From assembly GCA_019746975.1 (NCBI GenBank), contig JAIERK010000019.1:32617-96616 (forward strand): DNA of 64,000 nt. The letters run 5' to 3'. Source of the stretch: Candidatus Obscuribacterales bacterium. Its GTDB lineage: Bacteria > Cyanobacteriota > Vampirovibrionia > Obscuribacterales > Obscuribacteraceae. A model generated the notes under the pieces. The model was not told where the DNA came from, made no database searches, and worked only from the letters and a program-made list of their open reading frames with translations. Made by a program: the position numbers and the translations under genes. Positions 43,151 to 52,795 of the stretch are shown in pieces; the stretch's first letter is position 1; each line of letters starts with the position of its first letter.

Positions 43151-43279
43151 ATGGAACACTATGACTTTCGACAGTTCGAACCGTCCGAGTCTGAGGAAGT
43201 GAGTTGCCATGAAACCGACTACGAGACGGGGACTATCGGCAACAACGCGAGCGTGCTTAGATCGAGTCTTAGGAATTGA
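43151..43279 (+). CDS. Possible 42-residue acidic small protein
   Basis: ATG 43151 opens 42 codons (MEHYDFRQFEPSESEEVSCH onward), strongly acidic in the first half with one Cys. AGGTG lies about 6 bases upstream. It lies between two minus-strand genes and opposes them. No family is recognised, so it may be chance. Confidence 0.25.
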   Translation: MEHYDFRQFEPSESEEVSCHETDYETGTIGNNASVLRSSLRN

Positions 43280-43382
43280 GCTTCGTTAAAAGTGGCTGCT
43301 AGACTGGGACCGCCGGCTTCCAGCCGGCTCATACACCAGGTTCGCACAGACCGAGTCGGAACAATGATGCCGAGCGCGTTAT

Positions 43383-44564
43383 TTAAAAAACTGTGGATCT
43401 CTTCGCCCAAACCAGACGCTTCAGGAGCGGTGCCGGGCGGAATCGTTCTCCATGTCGCTTGTAGCTGGACTCCAACATGCCGAGGCATTCTTTCAAACCG
43501 ATATCCGAGGCGATAGCGAGCGGACCACGGCGCATACCCAGACCGGCCATTAGTGCTGGGTCGAGGTCTTCGACTGCACAAACGCGCTCTTGCAAAGCCA
43601 GAAATGCTTCGTTAATCATCGGCAGAAAGAGTCTTTCCACTTGGAACTGCTCTGGCTTATCCGGCTTCCCAAGATCGGCCAGCAATTCAGTGATAACTGG
43701 GTTGGGTCCAGATTTCTTTCCGTCTTCGTATTGGTAAAATCCCTGTCCGCTCTTCCGACCCAATAAATTGCGCTCGACCATCCGTTCTAACAACACTGGC
43801 GGTGTAAAGCGCTGACCATATTCCTGGTAGTTGAAGCGTGCGACGGCGAGCCCGATGTCAGCACCGTTCATGTCTCTGAGAGCCAGCGGCCCTACCGGCA
43901 CAACAAAGTCTTTCGCGGCGTCATCAATTTGTTCTATAGTCGCAATTCCATCTTGCAAGCAAAATATTGCTTCGTTCATATATCGGCCCAACAGCCTGTT
44001 AACCAAAAATGACGCGCACTCGTCGACGCGAACCGCCAGTTTTCCGAGCGACTGTCCGAATTCCAAAGCGGTCTCTATCGTCTCTGCAGAGGTCTCGAGG
44101 CCCGGTATCACCTCGACCAGGCGCATGAGGTGAGCCGGATTGAAAAAGTGCAAGCCGACAACCTTGTCGGGTCGTCTTGTAAAAGCTGCGAGTTGAGTAA
44201 TGGGAAGGCTGCTCGTGTTGGTCGCCAAAATTGCGTTGACATCTGTGTACTCATCAAGATTTTCGAATACGGATCTTTTGATGTCGATGTTCTCTGGTAC
44301 TGCCTCAATGACAAGATCTACATCGCACAGTTGAGCATAGTCCGTTGTTCCTACGATGCGTTTGAGCTCTTCTTCCGCGATGGACGGATCTAGTCCTTTC
44401 TCAACGCGCTTCTTCTGCAGCTTTTCAATAGTAGTCATACCTTTTTGAAGAAGCTCATCATTTGCTTCCTTCAGCACGACAGGATAGTTATGACTGCTCA
44501 AGGCAACTGCGATGGAGGCACCCATCGTTCCAGCACCGATGACAGCAACGCTAGTGATCTGCAT
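43383..44564 (-). CDS. 3-hydroxyacyl-CoA dehydrogenase
   Basis: The enzyme oxidises (S)-3-hydroxyacyl-CoA to 3-ketoacyl-CoA with NAD in beta-oxidation, or runs in reverse in butyrate-type pathways. The 393-residue protein has the Rossmann motif GAGTMG (10-15), the conserved EAVPEN and LATNTSSLPIT segments, the family signature region HFFNPAHLMRLVEVIPG with the catalytic His, and two C-terminal helical domains (FLVNRLLGRYMNEAI, and a second half starting near residue 300), which makes it longer than the 280-residue single-domain form. No partner genes (thiolase, enoyl-CoA hydratase) are adjacent, so the pathway direction is undecided. Confidence 0.93.
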   Translation of the reverse strand: MQITSVAVIGAGTMGASIAVALSSHNYPVVLKEANDELLQKGMTTIEKLQKKRVEKGLDPSIAEEELKRIVGTTDYAQLCDVDLVIEAVPENIDIKRSVFENLDEYTDVNAILATNTSSLPITQLAAFTRRPDKVVGLHFFNPAHLMRLVEVIPGLETSAETIETALEFGQSLGKLAVRVDECASFLVNRLLGRYMNEAIFCLQDGIATIEQIDDAAKDFVVPVGPLALRDMNGADIGLAVARFNYQEYGQRFTPPVLLERMVERNLLGRKSGQGFYQYEDGKKSGPNPVITELLADLGKPDKPEQFQVERLFLPMINEAFLALQERVCAVEDLDPALMAGLGMRRGPLAIASDIGLKECLGMLESSYKRHGERFRPAPLLKRLVWAKRSTVF

Positions 44565-45026
44565 GAAGCCCTCTTTCGGAGTTCAGAAATGCCCAACCTT
44601 CTGGTAGTAAAGGAGTCAATGTGTTGGGCAAGCCCAATCGGAACAAAGTGACTGAACTAGCGTAATACAAGAATTGTCAGCGCGGGTCAGATTTAGTTCA
44701 AAAATCCGTTAATGAACGGTCTTTGAAATTGTGACTATCATTGAATATCGAACACTTGACATCGCGAGTAGAACCACTGGAAATCTAAAAAATTTCTGTA
44801 TGCATTGAAAACCCTATATGGCATGTGATGGGTTCGAAGTTCGTATCCCTTGACTGTGACGTTGATTGGCGCGTTTAGATTTAATCGCTTGATAACCCGG
44901 AAAATTATTAAAACCCATAGCTTTTTAGTAATGTTTCGTTAGAATGGATTCGAAGGTTAAGATATTTCAATTCGCTGCTGTCCATCGGAATCCCCCGCCA
45001 AGGCCCACTGTGCCTGGGAGGCGATC
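44565..45026. other. AT-rich intergenic region
   Basis: This divergent region between the dehydrogenase and the small membrane protein has no gene. Its AT-rich second half (around 44900-44945) probably holds the promoter of the gene at 45027, but no clear pair of hexamers could be fixed. Confidence 0.4.
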
Positions 45027-45425
45027 ATGTTCGCTTGTCTATTAGTTCTTGCTGAAATGTGCCTGCTTGCTACCGTTTTCTGGTACGTATTCGTCAGAGA
45101 GCCGAGACCGTTCGAGATAACGGACAACCTCTGGGGTTGCTATGATCAACCGCTAGATGCAGTCACCGGATACGGTGCTGCAGATCAATCTAATTCTAAT
45201 TCACAGGTGCGTGATGAATCGCGGATGTCACGTAATTCAAGACAATCCATGCATCAGGTCGTTTTATTGAGAAGTTCACGACACGGAGTGAAACGCAAGA
45301 AAGCTAATATCGATTTGAAAAATGGTTGGGTCGAATCGGATCAAACCAGACCGTCGGGTTTGGTTGCTAACGCCCTATCAGGTATCGCAGAGAAGCTCAA
45401 TCAGTTGAGTATGATGTTCTCGTAG
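45027..45425 (+). CDS. Small single-pass membrane protein, function unknown
   Basis: The 132-residue product starts with one hydrophobic helix (MFACLLVLAEMCLLATVFWY) and continues with a polar, basic C-terminal domain (SSRHGVKRKKANIDLKNGW). No known domain. GGGAGGCG 5 bases before the ATG makes a convincing ribosome site, and the composition is protein-like. The positive residues behind the helix suggest a cytoplasmic C-terminus. Confidence 0.6.
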   Translation: MFACLLVLAEMCLLATVFWYVFVREPRPFEITDNLWGCYDQPLDAVTGYGAADQSNSNSQVRDESRMSRNSRQSMHQVVLLRSSRHGVKRKKANIDLKNGWVESDQTRPSGLVANALSGIAEKLNQLSMMFS

Positions 45426-45668
45426 TAACCAACCGATCTACGTTTCACATTGCCATCTCGTAGTTGTCTCCCGCCCCTGCTTTCAACAGATCCGGAAATT
45501 AATAATACGTGAGTTAGTGGTCAAAGAATTCTTCAGGCAGCACGTCCTGGCGACCTACAATGGCACTTGATTTAGACTTCGTCATTTCAGACCATCTCAA
45601 CTCGGTCTCGCTGACTGTGCGAGTTTGATAGCGTCTATTCAGGTAAAGCGTGATAACGATAATTGGCC

Positions 45669-46439
45669 TCACTTTTGCAAGGGAATTTCGTTCAACGCAG
45701 TTTTCAGGCGCTTGTACAGCGTGGGCAACCAGGACGGTTGGGACTTGAAATCGATGTTCGGTTTTGTCGTTGTTAGATCGTTGGGGGCGAGGAGAACATT
45801 GACCTTCTCTCGACCGGTGTCGCTTACGAGGACGAATAATTCTTCGATTCCTTCATCCCCGATGGCCAGGCAGCCTACCGACACGTCGCTGCCGTGGATC
45901 ATAATATCGCCACCAAGGTCGGTGCGCTTTTCGATCTTCGCGTGGGCGTGATCTTCTGAATTGGGATAATTTACTCGAAGCGACAGATGATAACTCGAAG
46001 CTGGATTAAATGCTTCGATCTTGTAGAAGCCCTCCGGCACCTGGCAATCGCCCTGTTTCAATTTCGGACCTGCACTTCCGCTCGCTGCAAGGATTGGGTA
46101 AACCTTGATTCGACAATTGACGCCCTCATCGTTTGGCGCGAAGAGAAGCAGTTGTTTTTCTTCCTTAAGACCTACCAGGGTAAGGCTGTCCGGGGGGTAA
46201 GCAATTCCGGCTTGCTTGAAATCCGGCTTTAGGCGCTTTCGCGCTGCTCTGCCGTATTCTTTGAGAGCCTCGTCCATAGTTCGTCGACGCTTCGGTTGCT
46301 CAGTCTTTGGTGTATCGAGTTTCGTCATTAATTCGGCGCAGCCTGTTAATAGTCGCGGAATCGTTATTATGGCATCAACCTTCGAGCCCAGTATCAGGGC
46401 GGTTAGGAAGTAGACAGTCAGAGCGAGTAGCTGCATCAT
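45669..46439 (-). CDS. YafK-like L,D-transpeptidase-family protein
   Basis: L,D-transpeptidases with the YkuD fold cross-link or trim peptidoglycan in the periplasm; YafK (DpaA) cleaves the link between peptidoglycan and Braun lipoprotein. The 256-residue protein has an N-terminal hydrophobic segment (LLALTVYFLTALILGS), the YafK-type GPKLKQGDCQVPEGFYKI motif (124-141) and the active-site motif HGSDVSVGC with His182 and Cys190 intact. A basic linker (QPKRRRTMDEALKEYGRAAR) precedes the catalytic domain. The gene stands alone. The natural substrate in this organism is not known. Confidence 0.85.
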   Translation of the reverse strand: MMQLLALTVYFLTALILGSKVDAIITIPRLLTGCAELMTKLDTPKTEQPKRRRTMDEALKEYGRAARKRLKPDFKQAGIAYPPDSLTLVGLKEEKQLLLFAPNDEGVNCRIKVYPILAASGSAGPKLKQGDCQVPEGFYKIEAFNPASSYHLSLRVNYPNSEDHAHAKIEKRTDLGGDIMIHGSDVSVGCLAIGDEGIEELFVLVSDTGREKVNVLLAPNDLTTTKPNIDFKSQPSWLPTLYKRLKTALNEIPLQK

Positions 46440-46598
46440 GGAAATACTGAACGGGAATTTTCCATTGTAGGCGACTTGATTGAATCAAGCAAAAATGTTT
46501 GACCGCTGCAATGCATTGGTTATGGGTCTGACTTGATTTTACCGAGTCGTAAGTATTGTGCAGTGCTACTTATTAAAGTTCAGTTCTATGCTCAAGCT

Positions 46599-48086
46599 TC
46601 AGCCTTCCGAAACTGGATTATCGGGCTTTGTCTCAACGGACAGCTCGCCAGGCACAGCGGTAGCAACCGAGGGTTCCGACTGTTCATCCAGTTGAACTAG
46701 CGCCGTCAGCCGGTCTTCCAATTCTCTGGCAGACTGGAGCCGCTTGCCGATGTCCAGTTGGGTAAGATCGCGGACCAACTGATCAACCTCGTCGTCTACT
46801 AGCGGATTACTGGATTTAGGGCTTGCAGTAGTAAGTGGTTCTGGATCCTTTCCTGTGAGCAAGAAATGGAGAACCGCTCCGAGCGCGTAGAGATCACTTT
46901 GCGGTTTTGCATGACCTGAAAATTGTTCGGGCGCGATATAAGAGGGCTTGCCTACGAGAGTTCCTGTAACGGTACCGACGAATTCATTGGCTGAACCAAA
47001 ATCGATTAAAACCAGAGAGCCTCTCATATCGAGAATTAAGTTCTCGGGTGTGAGATCACGGTGGACGATGGGCGGTTGTTGTGAGTGCAGATAAGAGCTG
47101 ATCTTTGCAAGTTCGGTAAGCCATTTGAGTGCTTGCTTTCGAGACACTGCTCCTTTGTCTCGAATGTACGTGCGCAAATTTGCGCCGCTGATCTTTTGGA
47201 GAATCATGTATTGTCTGCCCTCTTCAATAAAATAGTCCAAGACTTTGGCTATTTGCGGATGATCCAATCCGGCAAGCAGAACGGATTCTCGTTCGAAGTG
47301 TGTGTATGCCTTATTTTTTAGATCTTCTTTGGCTGTTGGTGGCACTACCGCTTCCTTCAAAATTGCCGAAGTTCGCTCCTGCCACTGGCAGAGGTAAATC
47401 GCGGACCAGCCGCCGGCTGTCAATGGTTGCACGACTTTTACTCTGCCTGATTGCAAGAGTTTTCCCGGCTCTAGAGGAGAAAACGGAGTTGTAGACAACC
47501 TTCGCTGCGCCTCTTCCATCCAGAGCGCGGTGAACGATTCGTCCTCGGTGTCGCGACGCTTCAAAGTCACTCTTTCAACGAGGCGTTTGAAGGACGCGCC
47601 CTTCGCTGTTGCTTGAGCCCAGAGTTCGCACGCGCTGACCAGTTTGTCCAGGTCCTCATGAGAGAGCGAGGAAATCTTCAGCCGAATCGGAGCCCATCCC
47701 CTGAGGGTGAATTCTACACTCTCGTCGTTGTCACCACTTGTGGTGACTTCAATCAATTCTACTTTCGTCCAAGGAATGATTTGTTTCGGTTGTGAAGTTG
47801 GTCCCGGCAGTGCGATTCCGGTGTCCGTCAAAATAAATCTGGTACTGCGATTCAATCTGTATGTGGCGAACGCAAACATAAAGAATAGAATCGAACCGAG
47901 TGAGATTAGCGACAGGACTACCATTGGTAGTCCCTGTGAAGACGTCACTAGCGTTCGATACAGAATCGGAATCGGTAATAGTGCGAACATGCATGCGGTT
48001 GCGATCACTGCAATCTGCTTGCTCTGCATAGCCGTCGGGCTCTGATACTTAACGACAGCGGTCTTTGCACTTAGCTTTTCCGTCAT
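46599..48086 (-). CDS. Membrane Ser/Thr protein kinase (PH-like plus kinase domain)
   Basis: The 495-residue protein has two membrane helices at about 24-45 and 53-75, a region 80-160 resembling a bacterial PH-like domain (RFILTDTGIALPG ... IIPWTKVELIEV) and a Hanks kinase at about 215-460: Gly-rich loop LTAGGWSAIYL, Lys244, HRDLTPEN (342-349), DFG (362-364) and APEQ. The usual Lys of HRDLKPEN is Thr here. Kinase and PH-like parts face the same side, probably the cytoplasm. It is the second gene of an operon, 3 bp after a larger kinase of the same plan. Substrates are unknown. Confidence 0.9.
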   Translation of the reverse strand: MTEKLSAKTAVVKYQSPTAMQSKQIAVIATACMFALLPIPILYRTLVTSSQGLPMVVLSLISLGSILFFMFAFATYRLNRSTRFILTDTGIALPGPTSQPKQIIPWTKVELIEVTTSGDNDESVEFTLRGWAPIRLKISSLSHEDLDKLVSACELWAQATAKGASFKRLVERVTLKRRDTEDESFTALWMEEAQRRLSTTPFSPLEPGKLLQSGRVKVVQPLTAGGWSAIYLCQWQERTSAILKEAVVPPTAKEDLKNKAYTHFERESVLLAGLDHPQIAKVLDYFIEEGRQYMILQKISGANLRTYIRDKGAVSRKQALKWLTELAKISSYLHSQQPPIVHRDLTPENLILDMRGSLVLIDFGSANEFVGTVTGTLVGKPSYIAPEQFSGHAKPQSDLYALGAVLHFLLTGKDPEPLTTASPKSSNPLVDDEVDQLVRDLTQLDIGKRLQSARELEDRLTALVQLDEQSEPSVATAVPGELSVETKPDNPVSEG

Positions 48087-48089
48087 CTA

Positions 48090-50216
48090 TTATCCCGGCT
48101 CCATCGCTCTTGACGTTATGCTAACACGTTGATCTTGCTCGACAGCAATACTTGCCAGTCGCTCTTTTACAATTGCTGCCGACTCCGGTCGATTGCTCTC
48201 GTCGAACTGGCAGCAGCTCATTATTAACTCTTCCAACTCTAAGCACGGCCATATTTTGTCATCACTGGCGGTACCAGCGCAAAGCGGGGGCGGGTCCGTA
48301 CCTTGTGCGATAAAGTGGAGAATTGCGCCAAGTGCAAAAATGTCGCTTTGTCTTGTCGGATGTCCTCGAAACTGCTCTGGCGGTGTGTAAGAAGGTCGCC
48401 CGGCAATAAATGTGTGTGCTTTGCTGTTTACCACACGCGCGACATCAAAGTCGATTAGCTTAATATTGCCATCCTCAGTTATTATCAGGTTGTCCGGTGC
48501 GAAATCACAGTGGATAACAGGTGTCTCTCTTTCATGCAAGTACGCTAGTATTTCGCAAAGGCGAGTTCCGAGTTTCTTCACCTCGGCGAGATCGAGAGCA
48601 CCATTTTTCTCGATGAATTCGCGAATTGTTTGGCCCTTCACATATTCCATTACCAGATACGCTTTTCCATTCTCCAGAAAGTGATCCAATAGTTTTACCA
48701 CTTGGGGACTATCCAAGTCCCTGAGGAGGCGAGCACCTCGCTCGAAGCGACTCATGGCGTCTTGTATTATGCGAACGTCGGCGAAGTTTGGTAATACAAG
48801 TTCTTTGATGACTACTTGCTCTTTATCATTGTGATCATCCGTTGCTCGGGACGCCAGATATGTGACGCCCTGTCCGCCGTAACCGAGTAAGGAATCCACT
48901 GAGTATGTTCCATTCGCGATAGACTGCAATTCTGGATTAGTATCTTTCGGGGGAGCGGAGTCCTTTTCTTCCAACCACAGGTCGGTAAACTGAATATCGA
49001 AAAGCGCATTTGAAGTCCGCATGAATTCGCCATCGAAAGCCGCGAATTCAGCATATCGATCAACCAGTCTGAGAATTCTCTGTCTTTGTAGCTCTGGTAC
49101 CATCGACAAGTGAATACTGATTCTGCCTATATTTCCTTGAATCACCAGCTCTCCTTCCATTGGATCACCCATAGTTCCTAACTTCTTGAGAGTTACTGTT
49201 CGAATTTGATCCCATCGTAAGAATGTTGATCCCATGCCGATTGAGTTTGGATCAATAAACAAATAAGTTGGCGAGACTATCCTGGAAATTACTAAACCTA
49301 AAGGTATTACCATTCCAGCAAAGGACCAGAGGGCGATCAACACAGTCGCAAATCCCGTGTTGGAGAGGTAGTCCGTAGCTAGCTGAAAAAAGAACGAGAC
49401 GCGAAGGTATTGCAGATTGAAGAAGTTGCCTTCTGGACTGCTCTCTGCAATTAACAGTTGCGACGCCAGGTCTCTTGTCCGTTGTGAATCTTGTACCGAA
49501 GGAGTGGCGACTTGAACCGACTGCGCCCAGTCAGCTCCCATGGAGAATAGAAAGAAGGAGAGCGAACATAAGGTGAGAATCCAGAACACCAAATAGACGA
49601 TCCAGAATGTTTTCTCATGACTCGTAACCAGCTCTGAGAGAGCGTCTTCCATCGGAGATTTGCTGAGTTCGACTGTTAATGTGCTCGAGTCGTTGATACT
49701 GTGAAGGAATCGAATCAGTCCGCGCGATTCAAAAGGAATGACGTCTGAGTACGTGTAGCTCGCGGCGGGATTGTTTTCCCGCAGAAGCGAGAGAAAGGCG
49801 CGCAGCTCATGCTCGTCGTAATCTTCTAAGAGGAGTGCCAGTCCGTTATCCTCGCCCCTGAACCTTATCAGGATGCTTTCCTTGAAATCATCGCCGCCCT
49901 CGTCGCCAGTAACCTCGTCTATGTCGAAGATACTTACTCTATCGCGACCAAGGAATCCAAATTGGAGAATACCGTTCTCCAATTTGATTTGCTCGAAATA
50001 GCCAGCGATCAGGCTCATGCAGTAGAGGTATGGCGCCCCCGTTATCCAGAGCTGAAACAGTGGAAGTGGGATAACACCAGATGAGGTACCATGCAAAAGC
50101 AGCATCAGTGGCTGAAACAAAAAAATCGGCGCGGCAAAAAGCAGTCCACGCAAAATCTTTTTCTGTATAGTCGGTCGCAGGACGAAATCGACCATAGGGA
50201 CCTTGATTAGACTCAC
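48090..50216 (-). CDS. Membrane Ser/Thr protein kinase with altered catalytic motifs (708 aa)
   Basis: This protein has four or more membrane helices in the N-terminal 310 residues, arranged as two helix pairs each followed by a PH-like segment (LENGILQFGFLGRDRVSIFD; YLFIDPNSIGMGSTFLRWDQ), then a kinase domain from about residue 430. The Gly-rich loop LGYGGQGVTYLAS and the VVIKEL Lys are present. The catalytic loop reads HCDFAPDN (near 567) rather than HRDLKPEN, and the metal-binding motif is DFD (near 589) instead of DFG. Both Asp residues remain, so activity is possible. It looks like a duplicated version of the downstream kinase and shares its transcript. Confidence 0.88.
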   Translation of the reverse strand: MSLIKVPMVDFVLRPTIQKKILRGLLFAAPIFLFQPLMLLLHGTSSGVIPLPLFQLWITGAPYLYCMSLIAGYFEQIKLENGILQFGFLGRDRVSIFDIDEVTGDEGGDDFKESILIRFRGEDNGLALLLEDYDEHELRAFLSLLRENNPAASYTYSDVIPFESRGLIRFLHSINDSSTLTVELSKSPMEDALSELVTSHEKTFWIVYLVFWILTLCSLSFFLFSMGADWAQSVQVATPSVQDSQRTRDLASQLLIAESSPEGNFFNLQYLRVSFFFQLATDYLSNTGFATVLIALWSFAGMVIPLGLVISRIVSPTYLFIDPNSIGMGSTFLRWDQIRTVTLKKLGTMGDPMEGELVIQGNIGRISIHLSMVPELQRQRILRLVDRYAEFAAFDGEFMRTSNALFDIQFTDLWLEEKDSAPPKDTNPELQSIANGTYSVDSLLGYGGQGVTYLASRATDDHNDKEQVVIKELVLPNFADVRIIQDAMSRFERGARLLRDLDSPQVVKLLDHFLENGKAYLVMEYVKGQTIREFIEKNGALDLAEVKKLGTRLCEILAYLHERETPVIHCDFAPDNLIITEDGNIKLIDFDVARVVNSKAHTFIAGRPSYTPPEQFRGHPTRQSDIFALGAILHFIAQGTDPPPLCAGTASDDKIWPCLELEELIMSCCQFDESNRPESAAIVKERLASIAVEQDQRVSITSRAMEPG

Positions 50217-50279
50217 TCTTCGTTATTCATACCCTTATATTCAGGCTTTGCTGTAGCGCGAAGCCTTTTGCGCGCCAAT

Positions 50280-50400
50280 TGTTCATATTATCGTGTGGCG
50301 GGAAACTGGAGTTCGTCAAGCTGACCGCGAAGTGTGGTTCGATGTCGGAATACACGCTTAGGGGAAAACGGAGCGAATTTGTCAACCGGAGCCTCCCATA
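50280..50400. repeat. Single copy of the dispersed intergenic repeat
   Basis: GTTCGTCAAG (about 50311) and TTCGATGTCGGAATACACGC (50338-50357) match elements of the 60.8-61.1 kb array, where GATGTCGGAATACACGCT recurs at about 61040. Orientation is opposite to the 7.3 kb array. Confidence 0.6.
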
Positions 50401-50421
50401 TAGGAGGATTTGCGTTTTAAA

Positions 50422-51288
50422 CTAAGGAACTTCGTCGGCGGAAAAGACCTGGACGATTTTAAGTCCACCATCCTGGCGGTAGGCGATTCCGACACCGACA
50501 CATACGGCGGAAGCTTCGAGTACCTGAGAACGGTGTCCTTCCGACTCCATCAGCTGTTCCTCACCCTGCTTGACCATGGCAAAAGAGTTGGGCAATGGTC
50601 CAGGATATGCGCAGTTTTCAAAAATACTGAGTGACGTAATACCGGCAAGCCTTGCGCGCTCCAACTGGTTGCGCCCCTCGGGATCTTTGTGTCCCCGAAA
50701 ATCTCGTTTTGCCATGTCGTCTGCGTAGCTGCGCGCCATTCTCCCGAGACCCGAGCTTGTTCTGAGTGGTCGAGTAAAACCATTCTTGGCACGGTCTTCG
50801 TTAATCAGCTTGACCATATAGTTCTCCATCTCTGTTTGTGTGAGGTGAGAACCACCTGTTCCGCGAGCAGCGCCTTTTAGGCTTTGTCCCGTATAGTTCC
50901 AGCCCGGTCCATCATTGATTAAGACCTGTTCGAGTCTGTAGCTGCCACCTACAAGCCGAAAATATTCGATGCGCTTCGAGGTATTGGAAAACATGGAAAG
51001 CTGCGAGTTAAGTACCTGGGGATTGGTTGAGGTTCGACCATTGATTTTGACTATGACGTCTTTTAGATGCAGGCCGTTGCGGTCTGCTTTGCCCCCGGGT
51101 CTCAGGTAGGTCAAATAAGTTCCGAGAATCTTGATCCTGACGATTGGTACTGCCGTCGGCGCTCCCCAGCAATCGAGTTCTTTGATTTCGGTCTGACCTC
51201 GTTGGGCGCTGGTCTGTTGAGCCAGGGCGCCTGAAAAGAGTGCCGCCGTAAGCAGCAGTATGGAGGCTATCATTCGCTTGGTTTTCAT
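50422..51288 (-). CDS. Secreted PDZ plus CAP-domain protein
   Basis: The 288-residue protein has a signal peptide (MIASILLLTAALFSGALA) and a PDZ-like region at about 50-120 (YLTYLRPGGKADRNGLHLKD, VIVKINGR). A CAP/SCP domain follows at about 150-285 (MVKLINEDRAKNGF ... LGRMARSYADDMAKRDFRGH ... SEGHRSQVLEASAVCVGVGI). CAP domains occur in many secreted bacterial proteins; the conserved His and Glu cavity residues are visible, but the biochemical role is not settled in the family. PDZ then CAP is an uncommon order and suggests the PDZ part recruits a partner. The gene is transcribed divergently from the TPR gene at 51461. Confidence 0.85.
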   Translation of the reverse strand: MKTKRMIASILLLTAALFSGALAQQTSAQRGQTEIKELDCWGAPTAVPIVRIKILGTYLTYLRPGGKADRNGLHLKDVIVKINGRTSTNPQVLNSQLSMFSNTSKRIEYFRLVGGSYRLEQVLINDGPGWNYTGQSLKGAARGTGGSHLTQTEMENYMVKLINEDRAKNGFTRPLRTSSGLGRMARSYADDMAKRDFRGHKDPEGRNQLERARLAGITSLSIFENCAYPGPLPNSFAMVKQGEEQLMESEGHRSQVLEASAVCVGVGIAYRQDGGLKIVQVFSADEVP

Positions 51289-51460
51289 GAAGTAAGTATA
51301 GAACGTCTGGGGAGCAGAAGCTCAAGTCTTGTAATCATGAAAGTTGTTGTGAGGGGGAAACCACCCGGAACAAACTCAGGGTGGTGGCGTCACTTTCTGC
51401 ATGTGGAGTGAACGTCAACTGTCTGCCACTTGCAAGTCGTTTTTTGTCGGGGTGAGCATG

Positions 51461-52708
51461 ATGAGAGCGAAGAGAGACATAGGTCGAGCGGCGATATGCC
51501 TGGCGCAGGCGAGTTTTCTGGTGTTCTCGAATGTTGGTATCGCATCGGCGGCTGTAGCTAAATTCAGCAGCGCTGAGACTACCAGAATCGAAGGATTCGA
51601 AAACAAAGTATTTGGAAGCGTTAAGTCTGGTCTTTCTGATGAGTCGAGGTTACGAGCGCTGGAGACTAACCTCTTCGGTGACGTCAAAAAGGGAAAAACC
51701 GATAACAGGCTCGACGCTGTAGACAAGGCATTGAAAATAGACAGAAGCGCATATTTGATGCCGCCTCTGGCTGGCCAACTCGATCATGCGCCCGTTCAAG
51801 CAGCACCAGATGCGGTGGCGCCGACATATTCTGATCCGCCGAAGTCCGTTGCCGCAGATCTGTTGCAAGAGGCGATGGAGCAATATTCGTCTGGCAATAC
51901 CAGCGCCGCTGAGCAGACCTTCCGCAAAGTTATCGCAGTCGACAAGAATAATGTCGATGCTTATTTCAACCTCGGTGTTCTGTATGAAGGCAAAGGTGAC
52001 ATGGGCAAAGCCCTGGATAACTATACCAAGGCCCAGTCGCTCAACCCAGCCGACCGCGAGCTCAGAGAGACTGTTAATTCGCTTCGCACTAAGGTTGCAC
52101 AAGCGCAACAACAGAAGGCAGACGACCAAAAACGTACTCAGTTAGCCGACCAGTCGCGTCAACGCGATTCGTTGAAACAGTTGGTTAGTGATGCCTCGAG
52201 CGATTACAAGAGCGGTCGATTCTCTGATGCCGTCGAGAAGCTGGAGCGGGTCTCCAATCAAGCGCCCAGCGATCCAGATGTTCAATATGCACTTGGTCAG
52301 GCTTACAGAGCCAAAGGCGAAGCTGAAAAAGCTCGCACCGCGTTCAGTCGAGCAATGTCGATCGATCCTGTGAGTCCGCTGTACAAGAATGCTCTTAGCG
52401 ATCTCAACAATACGGTGGCTAGCAGTGCCGGTCGCAATAGTCAGCTTGACCCTACGCCTGTTGGCGAAATCAAGCCATTCTCGGGCGGAGGCGGACCTGG
52501 GCTTCTGTCGAGAGGCATCTATGATGGCGGTGGTATCAGTGCGACATCGTCATTCGGCGGAACCAGACTCAAACGCGCTCTCGCTGGCGGTGCAGTCGGT
52601 GCAGCTGCAGGTGCTCTCTTCGGAGCGACAACGAGAGGCGGTCTCAAGAGCAGCGCGATGCGAGGAGCTCTTCTCGGTGGGATGCTGGGCTACTTCAGCG
52701 GACCATAA
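51461..52708 (+). CDS. Exported TPR protein with a glycine-zipper tail
   Basis: The 415-residue protein has a signal peptide (cleavage near IASA) and an N-terminal acidic-basic segment (ETTRIEGFENKVFGSVKSGL, then a related RALETNLFGDVKKG), probably two short repeats. TPRs follow at about 140-215 (QYSSGNTSAAEQTFRKVIAV, YFNLGVLYEGKGDMGKAL) and 240-310, then a C-terminal glycine-zipper segment (GGAVGAAAGALFGATTRGGL) that could insert in or associate with a membrane. Start ATG 51461 (or 51458) follows GGGGTGAG. No enzymatic motif. The gene downstream encodes another exported protein and is probably co-transcribed. Confidence 0.8.
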   Translation: MRAKRDIGRAAICLAQASFLVFSNVGIASAAVAKFSSAETTRIEGFENKVFGSVKSGLSDESRLRALETNLFGDVKKGKTDNRLDAVDKALKIDRSAYLMPPLAGQLDHAPVQAAPDAVAPTYSDPPKSVAADLLQEAMEQYSSGNTSAAEQTFRKVIAVDKNNVDAYFNLGVLYEGKGDMGKALDNYTKAQSLNPADRELRETVNSLRTKVAQAQQQKADDQKRTQLADQSRQRDSLKQLVSDASSDYKSGRFSDAVEKLERVSNQAPSDPDVQYALGQAYRAKGEAEKARTAFSRAMSIDPVSPLYKNALSDLNNTVASSAGRNSQLDPTPVGEIKPFSGGGGPGLLSRGIYDGGGISATSSFGGTRLKRALAGGAVGAAAGALFGATTRGGLKSSAMRGALLGGMLGYFSGP

Positions 52709-52795
52709 TTGGCCGGAGGGAACACAACCCGGCTTTTTCGAGTCTTTTATCCTACAACTGTGTGGCGCAGCCTATTTATACGTTCGGTGAAAAGT

